Below, piece by piece: positions 22,816 through 64,000 of a stretch of DNA of 64,000 nt. The position numbers and the translations under genes were made by a program. Position 1 is the first letter of the stretch. The number at the start of each line of letters is the position of its first letter. The notes below the pieces were generated by a model that did no database searches, was not told the DNA's origin, and was given only the letters and a program-made list of their open reading frames with translations. This DNA comes from Lampris incognitus (lineage: Eukaryota > Chordata > Actinopteri > Lampriformes > Lampridae). The stretch lies in assembly GCF_029633865.1 (NCBI RefSeq), contig NC_079212.1, forward strand, positions 104,475,973 to 104,539,972. Reading direction: 5' to 3'.

Positions 22816-24658
22816 TTACATGAGCATATGAAGATTGATTTGGTCAGCTCGCTCATAAGTTACAGTAAGGCTTTCTCACCACATAACAAAAACCGAACAT
22901 TTTTAATGATCATATGCGTTTTCTTCTGTAATGACAACCCCTGACTTCAGCCATTTACCAGACGGATGATCACCAAAAAAATCCGGGAGAGGGTGAGCAT
23001 TCAAAAGGGATAACAACCCCATGTTACAGTAGCTTGACTGAATGCATGCCCCTGGGATGTGCAGGATGCTGCACACAACCTTCTTCCTCATTCTCTTTCA
23101 AGTTAAAGTGAAAAAAAAAAACTTACAAGGCATTGACACAGCCCTGAGGCTCTGCTGTTATACATTGTGAATGAGTGTACAGTATAAAAACTACACAGTG
23201 GCCGTCAGGCTAAACATGTACAAGGCTTCACCGAAGAGGACCACACAACAGCTCACCATTTTTTTTAACTTGCTTTTTAAGGTGCCCACAAAAAGCTGAC
23301 AATTAGGGGGACAATGTCCTGTAAAAGCTTGTTGAGCTGACAAATGAGGGAACAGATAACTTAATCGATAGGATAAAGTATGTTGTTCCCCCATAAATTA
23401 AGGATGGCAGTCAATGGATTATATCATATCAATGCAGTGTCAATGACTGCATGATCTGAAATAGAGTGTTTTGTTTTTTCATTCACAAATCCTTCAGGTT
23501 CAGCCAGGGAACATATCATTATCAGAAGTTCAATATGAATGCAGGCTAATTGCCTTTCACTGTCAATTGTCACACATAAGCCACACAAGGCTCCCATTAT
23601 CCATTCTGTCAATGTAAAGAAATGGTTTTCCTGGTCGGTCTTTCTGATGTCTTAGGTGACAGGGTGGCATACGATGTAATGTTGCTGTCCCTCAAGTGAA
23701 TGTGGATACATAACCCTTCCTTTTCCAAGGGCACTAAACTTCATTGGCTGACCCTGCTAAAGGGAAAAATAAATATAAAAGTTGATAATTAAATAGAAGA
23801 TTTTCCCATTGGGGATTTAATAAGTAGAGTAAGTTTCTAAATTAACAGTCCTTATCAATGTGTTCAATGACCACTTCCTAAGTTAATTACCATTGAAGGT
23901 TTTCATTTGAATGTTATAGATACAAGACACAAACAAAACAAACAAACAAAAAACTTTTAAGTTAATTAGCCTAATATATAGAATAGAATAAGTATGTCTA
24001 CCAGAAAACTTCCTTTTTTTGTGGTAAAATCAAAAAGCCATTTCTATGGTAGCAGTCATATTCTTGAACATGGTCTCACCTCTATCAGATGGTGGCCATC
24101 TTATTTTGGCATCTAACTTTCACTTTCAGATTGATTAATGTGTAAATTTCCCAAGAACCAAGAACCTTCTAGTAAGTATATTGCAAAAACGTTGATGAAA
24201 CATTGAGAAAAGGAAGGAGAAATCTGAAAGGCAATTCTTCGGATGGATGACTGCCTTTATTCCTGCTTACACAGATACCAGGCAAGGGGACATATTTTGT
24301 ATAGGCTCGCAAATCAGTGACATGATGTCTTATTCTATGCCATTAAGTTATTGTATGCTCCCAGGGAACAAATCTGGTCATAACGCATAATGACTTTCTG
24401 CTGAGTCAAAATGGCCTTGCACAATATTGAATGAGGTTGATTCGTGCCTCTGCAGTGTGCATTGAACTGCACTCAGCAGTGGCGTGTAACTATAAGGATG
24501 TATGAGGAGGGGTTACATTGAATTACTGCAAGGAGAGCAACCCTGGATGAGGAGAGAGGCTGAGAGGATGAAAACCAATAAGGGAGGAAGAGAGAAAGCG
24601 ACAGATGTACAGAGACAGACAACATGTACCCATTAACTTACGGGAAATAGGATTGGAG
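22816..24658. other. No gene recognised
   Basis: AT-rich sequence without supported exons. Only simple A/CAAA runs (for example 23930-23955) are visible. Confidence 0.4.
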
Positions 24659-24670
24659 CCTTAAAGTGGC

Positions 24671-24753
<83 letters not shown>

Positions 24754-25516
24754 TTTTGCTTTAATTTATCATTATGAAGTAAATGTTGATAGCACAGTGT
24801 AATGGCTATAGAATAATGATTTAGATTGGTTTAGGTTGGTCCCCTATAAGCTTCGCTGTCACTATGCAATTCTGTCTGCCACTGGGTATGATCTTGCGGG
24901 AAAACAAAAGCTCGATTTACGGCACAAAGGAAGTGCGTCAACCATTGTACACCAAAATAGGAAGAGGATAGCGCTTTTGTTTTCCCCGGCAGCTATCGGT
25001 AGCTATCCCCAGTAGCGGAGTGGAACAACCGAAGTGAGGGTGGAAAAAGAACCCAGTTGACGGAAGAGGAAAAGAAGGCGAAGAGGGAGAGTGATAGAAA
25101 CAGAGGTAAGAGAAGCGTGAACCTCGGATGGGTATTCACTCGATGGGCGAGTTCCGGTGCTGTATCAAACTCTGGGTTGGGGGAAACGGATCTCGACGGG
25201 GAAACGGAGTTTGATACAACACCCGAGACTTGAGAGGGTTACAAACCAACATTCAGTCGGTATCATTTCTACTGGATCAGCAAGTAACACAACCTGCCTA
25301 CTTAGTAATACTACAGGATGTTTTCCTCTTCCTTTATCATAACATTGAGATCAGGGTTTCTAGTTCAAATTGGGATTCTTAACGGTTGTTTCTCACTTTG
25401 GACGGTAGCCAGGCTGCTAATAAATGGAAAGTGCTCCGGTTGTCTTTGCAAACAGTAAAAACACATGGAAACGATAGCAGGGGAAAATTGAAAAGTTGTC
25501 TACAGCCGCTTTAAGG
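24659..25516. mobile_element. Candidate non-autonomous DNA transposon
   Basis: The ends 24659-24674 ('ccttaaagtggcagta') and 25501-25516 ('tacagccgctttaagg') are inverted repeats with two mismatches. The interior is CG-richer than the flanks and has no transposase. A (CA)n(TA)n tract (24674-24749) lies just inside the left end. No convincing target duplication was seen, so the boundaries are tentative. Confidence 0.45.
24674..24749. repeat. (CA)n(TA)n compound microsatellite
   Basis: About 24 CA units pass directly into about 14 TA units. Confidence 0.95.
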
Positions 25517-27059
25517 AGGGTATGGAGAGCCACTGTTGGCTATTTCTGTACTTTGAGTGTATGAGTTATTTGCACTTATATGCATGGTTGTGTATGAGTG
25601 TGTGTGTGTCTAACAATGTGAGCATGAATGTGTGTTGGTTTTTGTCAGGGGAGAGGGTCATTTGTGCACTGTCTGCAGTTGTTCTTAGATGTATGCGTAA
25701 GTGTGCACGTGGATGTGTGCGCGCGCGCGTGATTTTGTTTTTGAAAAAATATTTGTGCAAACTTGTGCATATGTGTGCCTAATGATGCCAGCTCCCGTAC
25801 CATGAGTCTTAATAAAAAGTGACTCACACAGGATGTGCCCAGCTGCCCTCAAGCTATGTTTTTTTTCCTTTGCAGTCACAATTTTTCAGACCGAATGATA
25901 ACAAAAAGGATTACTTAATTGCCCATTTTATATCAAATTATTGGACCCTGTGTAACTGCATATCATTCTTGAAACACTTCGTTGCCTACACATAAATATT
26001 CTTGTGCAGTGAGTATGAGTACAACTAACACTGGCCTTTACTCTTGGTCTTGGACGTAATTATGAATAAATAAATAGGAAATGGAATGATTCAGATTCCT
26101 GCTGTATGCAAAGTCGCTTGATTTACTGACTCCAACGGTATGATGCAATACAATCTAAACAACACCTCTGTAATACTTAATAGCTGTTTTTTTCATCCAA
26201 ATAGTACACAGTTTTAAAGTGAGTTTGCAAATATAATTTGTGTGTTTTCATCAAAAGATGCTGAGCAAGTGAACAACCCCCGTTTGCAAGGTGTGAAAAG
26301 GTTACGCCATATAATGAGCACCGATAACGGTCCCTCGGCAAAAACCGCTAGCATAACAGCTAACTCCTAAAGGAGAGAATTGGAGAGTTTTGACAAATTT
26401 ACTTGCGACTGAATGAGTTATCCTTGCAAGTTGATGTTAGCTGTACCTGGTCATATTCCACACCGTCCAAAGACAAAGACCAGGAAACACAATGGGCAGC
26501 TTTATCACTGCAGAAGCAATGCTGATTTTATCTGCTACTTTATCATTTACTCCAACATTTTATATTTTTACTGCATTTTCTCTTCATCGACATGCCAACT
26601 TTGCTACTTTAAACAAGCATGAATATTTTTTGGTGAAAACATGTAGGATTTGTTATCGAAAGTTGGCATTTCCATTTAGCGTTTCGTGTTCACAGTTTAA
26701 AAATTGGCTTAAAACGCGTTGATGGTAGCTAATGTGCACTCCCCCTGTATTGTCCCCAAAAAACATCTGACCGCTATATTAGAAATACATATGTCATGCG
26801 ACTTTTCAATGCATCATGTGAAAATCTCTTTTTAAGTCTTTGAGGTAAAAAAAAAAGAAAAAAGATTTGGAAAGATTTTGGCACTTCTGTCAAGGCTCCA
26901 GAAGATTTCTGAGCATAACCAACATTGCCAAAACTGTGATGAAAGGGGCTAATTTGACCATTAAGAGAGCAGACAGATTCAGATGAAACTGACTGTATGT
27001 GGACAAGCATTGAATTAATGCCTGCTTAAAAGCAACCTGGTGTGCATCAAGTGAGTCGG
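25517..27059. other. No gene recognised
   Basis: Region 3' of mmp24. It contains TG/GC-alternating sequence around 25690-25735 (including a GCGCGCGCG run) and AT-rich spacer. No coding exon or known repeat. Confidence 0.4.
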
Positions 27060-27565
27060 TGTGTCGGTAGAAAACAATTAGACACAGGAGCTTGTGAGGG
27101 AGACGGACTCAAGTATGTCAGAGATTTCAAGAAAAAGTTAGAGAAGGAGGGCAAAATAATTGACTGGACATGGAAAGAGACGACAGTGAGAGAGTGAATG
27201 GGAGAAACAAACCCACGGAGAGGAGAGACAGACAAAAGGACAATAGGAGAGTGCAAATTGAGCAAGAGGGGGAGAGAGAGAGACAGAAGAATAAAAGTAA
27301 AAGGAGAGAAAGAGCTAGAGAAAAGTACTGGCACAGAGAACGCTAGACAGAGACAACCGACAAGGATGAGAGAGCAAGAGATAGAAAGCGAGCAAAATAA
27401 ACAGTAAAGAGTGAGGTAGAAGCAGAGAAGACCTGAACCGCAAGAGAGAAGAGGCAAATGAAAAGACAAGTCAATTTGTGGGGAGAAAGAGAAAGAGACA
27501 GTGAGAGAGAGAGAGAGACAGTGAGAGAGAGAGAGATGGACAAGGGGAAGAACATGAGGACAGAC
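27060..27565. repeat. Long purine-rich tract
   Basis: About 500 bp strongly biased to A and G on the plus strand, made of imperfect GAGA, GACA and AAAG units. The open frames on the other strand (LSLSLS-type) are artefacts of this composition. Confidence 0.7.
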
Positions 27566-27854
27566 AAAGGACAGGATGATTAAGGTGAGGGATGTTGAGG
27601 GAAAGTAGTCCCTATTAGGGCTTTGTGAACAGAGGTACTTCATTATAGCCTGGCCAATGTCACTGAGCCACAGCAAGCATACTAATACAGACTCTCTCTT
27701 CCTCCCTGTGCCTCTTCTCCTTTGCTCTCTCCCTCTCTTATCCTCTCCCCCTTTTTTGCCATCTATATTCTCTCATTCTTTCTAATCTCCCTCTCCCTCC
27801 TTCTACACTCTTTGCTTTGAGCCTCCCATGTTTGTAAAGTGTATAAATGGTGAT

Positions 27855-27957
<103 letters not shown>

Positions 27958-28708
27958 ACCAAGACAAAAACAAAGCCGGATAGAGAGAACAAAACAAACG
28001 AAGTCGAGATCTAAAATAAACAGACTACAGACTGGTTCAGTTGTCTGACAGCAGGTGTCTTGTTAAAGAAGGGCTGTAAAGACACTAGATGACTAAATGT
28101 TCTAGAATGAATCGACTCGAACTTCAAACACTGATAACCAAAACATGCTGCCCAAATCTGTCAGCCCAAGCAGGTTTTACTGTTGTTTTTGTTGTTGTTG
28201 TTGTTGTTTTTGGTGGGGAAATGACTTCATATTTTCACTGTTTCACCGTTTGTTTTTTTTTTAGAATATGAGCTGTTGTTAAAGCCTGTGTTTTTAATCC
28301 TGTGAGCATTTGGTAAATTGCAGTGTTGTCAGCCCCAAAGTCTGGTTCGATAGTAATGAGGATGTCTTTCCTTTTGTATGACAGAGAGAGAAAAAGGTCC
28401 TCTTCGGCATGTCTACATTTCCACACGGTTGAAACTAAGTTAAAACAAAACAATTCAGCGATTTCACAAAGAAATCCTTGGTTGTTTTTTTTTTGTTTTT
28501 TTTTTTTGATATGGCCTTGCTACCTACATTTTATGTTCAAGTTTAAACATTTTTTAAATCCATTTCTTTCTTTTTTTTCTTTTTCTGCATTTAATTTCAT
28601 CTGACTTAACAGTTGAAGCAGTTCATGTGTACAAACATGTTGAGAGAAACAAGCTTGTAGGTGGCCTGGAAGTGTGGACACAACTCCCACCTTTTCTCTC
28701 TCGCTCTC

Positions 28709-28714
28709 TTTATT
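28709..28714 (-). promoter_or_regulatory. Candidate mmp24 polyadenylation signal
   Basis: AATAAA on the minus strand, about 635 nt downstream of the mmp24 stop codon. It is a plausible end of the 3' UTR, but it is an inference from a single hexamer. Confidence 0.4.
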
Positions 28715-29347
28715 TTTCACTGAGAAAAAAAAAGGTCTTGTGTCCCAGCAGAAATAATGACAGCTCATCACTCGGAAAGATCCCATCTTGCCATTTAAAC
28801 AGCCAAAGAAGATGCAGGCAAATTGGGTGCACAAGACCAGACAGCCAGATCAGTCATTAAGTCTGTTCTAAGCCAATCCAATCCTCCAGGAGCCCATTTT
28901 GATTCATGCTCTTCTGGCCAATCAGCCATGTGTATTTAAGGGTCCTTGTCAGGTGAGAAAAAAGGGGGTAAGACAAAATCAGAGTAACCCTTTCCTCCCT
29001 GTTTTACACCGAGGTGTTTGTGTTATAAGACAGGCACAAATCTCTCTCACACGCACACACAAACACACCTTCACAACACACACACACACACAGGTTGCTC
29101 GTTTTCTGAGCCACCTGAGTGTTTTTTAGTGTCCTTATGTGTGACATTCTTTGCCAACGTTAGCTTGCAAAGTTAGCACCCCCTCAGCTTTGTTGTCCTG
29201 CTGTCCTTCAATTGCACTGGTAGCATTGTCATTAGCAGACATTAGCTAGCACGTCAGTCAAAGTCACGACCGCTTTGCACCTCCCAACGCTTGAACCTTT
29301 ATATTTTCTTGGAGAAAAAAAAACAAAAACAAAAACAAAGGCGCCTG

Positions 29348-61919
<32,572 letters not shown>

Positions 61920-61921
61920 CT

Positions 61922-62012
61922 GGGAGGAGATAGTGAGAGAAAGAAGGAGAGAGGGAGGGGGAGACACAAAAGGAAGGATAGAGAGGTCAGACTTGGAGAT
62001 GAGACATGGCAT

Positions 62013-62060
<48 letters not shown>

Positions 62061-62390
62061 GTGAGAGTGTATGAGAGAGAGAGAGTGAACAGAAAAAGAG
62101 AGAGGGAACAGAAAAAGAGAGCGAGACTAGGAAATAAGGAGAATGAGTGTTAGAGAGGTAAGTAGAGCTGGGAAGAGAGCATGAAAGATTAAAGAAGAAA
62201 GGACAGAGGGAGGAAAGAGAGAGAGAGACAGGGAGAGAGAGAGCAGAAAAGAGAGCAAGGGGAAAGGGAAGAGAGCGAAAGAGGGGTAAAGGAGAGAAGG
62301 CAGGAGGAAAGGATGGATAGACACAGCAAGGGAGAAACAAGATGGGAGGAAGGAGTGTGGAAGGAGTTCAGGGAAGAGAGGAAGATAATT
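61922..62390 (-). repeat. Long polypyrimidine tract (sense) upstream of mmp24 acceptor
   Basis: On the plus strand this is GA-rich almost throughout (perfect GA run at about 62014-62060). In mmp24 sense orientation it is a pyrimidine tract of about 470 nt ending at the acceptor at 61920. Confidence 0.8.
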
Positions 62391-63178
62391 AATACTGGGC
62401 TTAGCTGACATTCGGTGGAACGTTATGCGGATTATTTCAGCCGAGAGCTGGAGAGTCCAACAGAGCACAGTACAAGTATCTGCTGCTGACAAGCCTTTTG
62501 CTACTTTTTGTTCGGTTAAAAACCACAGTTTACTGAAAACTCTGCCATCGTCTCTTCTCTGAAAGGAAACAAAGCATCCCCAGTGTAAACACGGCGGATG
62601 AGACCAAAGAGGCGCCTTCGAAGGCAATGAGAACGGGCAGCTAAACTTAGTCTGATTCACTGTTGACTCATCTGCAGTCTGATGTGAATTTCACATCAGA
62701 GGAAGAATTTGCAATGAAGGCTTGTGCTGTTAGTCTGTGATTCTGGGTCTTTATTCTTTTATTCATTGCCCTCCATTTTACATGGGTTTAAGGCAATGCC
62801 CTCAGAGACAGAGGTCCAAATTTAACTCATTCTTCCGTGGCTGCTGCTTAGCTGCAGATTGCATGAGAGTTGGTCAAACCATCCCTGTGCCACATTTATA
62901 GTTAGAATCATATTTAGTCCAAATGTTTATGTTATATTTAAAATGCCTAATTTGTGATTTCATGAATGTAAAAACAGGGCCGCCTGCCATTGATGTTGTG
63001 CCCTCACAGGGTACGGATGGAAACTATAAAATCCGCTCTGGCGACCCCTGAGAAACAGGGAATAAGCTAAAGGAAGATTGTCTAAATAAAGTGATACAGG
63101 TATAAAGTGGAAAATTGCTTACTTAAATTCAAATGTCAGAGCAAATGGAAAAAATATGCAAAATATGAAATGCCTAAA
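62391..63178. other. mmp24 intron, nothing recognised
   Basis: No exon-like segment. Contains no earlier mmp24 exon that I can recognise. Confidence 0.5.
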
Positions 63179-63307
63179 CCCATCCATCCTTCCATTATCC
63201 AAACCACTTATCCTACACAGGGTTGCGGGATGCTGGAGCCTATCCCAGCAGTCATTGGGCAGCAGGCAGGGAGACACCCTGGACAGACCGCCAGGCCATC
63301 ACAGGGT

Positions 63308-63385
<78 letters not shown>

Positions 63386-63600
63386 TCACACCTAGGGGTA
63401 ATTTAGTACAGCTGATTCACCTGACCTATGTGTCTTTGGACTGTGGGAGGAAACCGGAGCCCCCGGAAGAAACCCACACAGACACGGGGAGAACATGCAA
63501 ACTCCACACAGAGGACGGCCCGGGACGACCCCCCAAGGTTAGACTTCCTGGGGGTCAAACTCAGGACCACGCTAACCACTGCGCCACCATGCCGCCATCA
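63179..63600 (-). repeat. SINE-2, near full length, with internal (CA)n
   Basis: Reverse copy from 'ccattatccaaaccactt' to the head at 63600. An internal (CA)n of about 38 units (63309-63384) sits at the same place as in the copy at 30152. Confidence 0.85.
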
Positions 63601-64000
63601 CACTTCCATAACCTTCAACCCCATGAGGGTTTAAGATAGTCACAAACTACACACACATCAATGTAGTACCCTTTTTCTGATGTAGTTTTGACATGTCTAA
63701 ACCCATTATTTCTATTCTATCTTAATTACCACTACATTCTGCTGAATGTTTTTGCTCATTTGTGCAACTGACAGCATTTGAGCTGCACATGACAGGCAAA
63801 AATATCCCTGTTATATGTTCTGAATAAGCCTTAGAGAAATGTTATGCATTTCAGTATCTCACATGGTTAAACAAATGACTTGGATAGAGAACAAAAGCCA
63901 GGGAGGATGATTCTTTTCATTTCAAGACTTGCTCAAACAAGAGAAAAGAGGGATAGATAGGAAGAGGGGCCAACACGTCCCTTTTAATTGAAGAGATAAG
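63601..64000. other. mmp24 intron, nothing recognised
   Basis: AT-rich with no exon up to the right edge. Confidence 0.5.

Overview
The window is vertebrate and almost certainly teleost. The grounds are spliced exons of a membrane-type matrix metalloproteinase, five Tc1-like transposons, several non-LTR LINE clades (RTE, L2 and others), two families of tRNA-headed SINEs of the kind common in ray-finned fish, and dense CA, GA and TA microsatellites. There is no prokaryotic or viral gene organisation.

Two host genes can be supported. (1) mmp24 (MT5-MMP) on the minus strand: five consecutive coding exons at 61919-61758, 59533-59316, 43997-43859, 33922-33656 and 29709-29348. All splice phases agree, and they encode the end of the catalytic domain ([11 protein letters not shown]), the hinge, the four-bladed hemopexin domain, the stem, the transmembrane helix and the EWV tail. 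The first exons (signal peptide, propeptide, start of the catalytic domain) lie beyond the right edge. (2) A small two-exon gene on the plus strand (8011-8137 joined to 10972-11060) encodes a 71-residue protein that starts MGGEQS and ends [14 protein letters not shown] interpret it as the fish counterpart of the mammalian MMP24OS micropeptide gene, convergent with mmp24 as in mammals. A CCAAT/CRE-bearing CG-rich block at 3.1-3.4 kb is a candidate promoter.

Layout: 1-3 kb, an unidentified open frame at the edge and old repeats. 3-11 kb, the candidate promoter and the micropeptide gene, whose intron holds an RTE LINE. 12.9-19 kb, a transposon-dense block (LINE with a hairpin insert, Tc1, L2, hAT remnant, dispersed repeat). 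19-28 kb, mostly unassigned sequence with one TIR element. 28.7-62 kb, mmp24. Its introns carry a gag-only Ty3/gypsy-like LTR retrotransposon nested inside two older repeats (34.6-39.2 kb), four Tc1-like elements (41.8, 45.3, 47.4 and 55.9 kb), a Harbinger/ISL2EU-like element (50.5-52.8 kb), Penelope-like tails and SINEs. 62-64 kb, an mmp24 intron with a long polypyrimidine tract on the sense strand.

Every transposon ORF seen is broken by stops or frameshifts. I found no CRISPR array, rRNA or tRNA gene and no operon. Species, gene names and family names are inferred from sequence recognition only; no searches were run.
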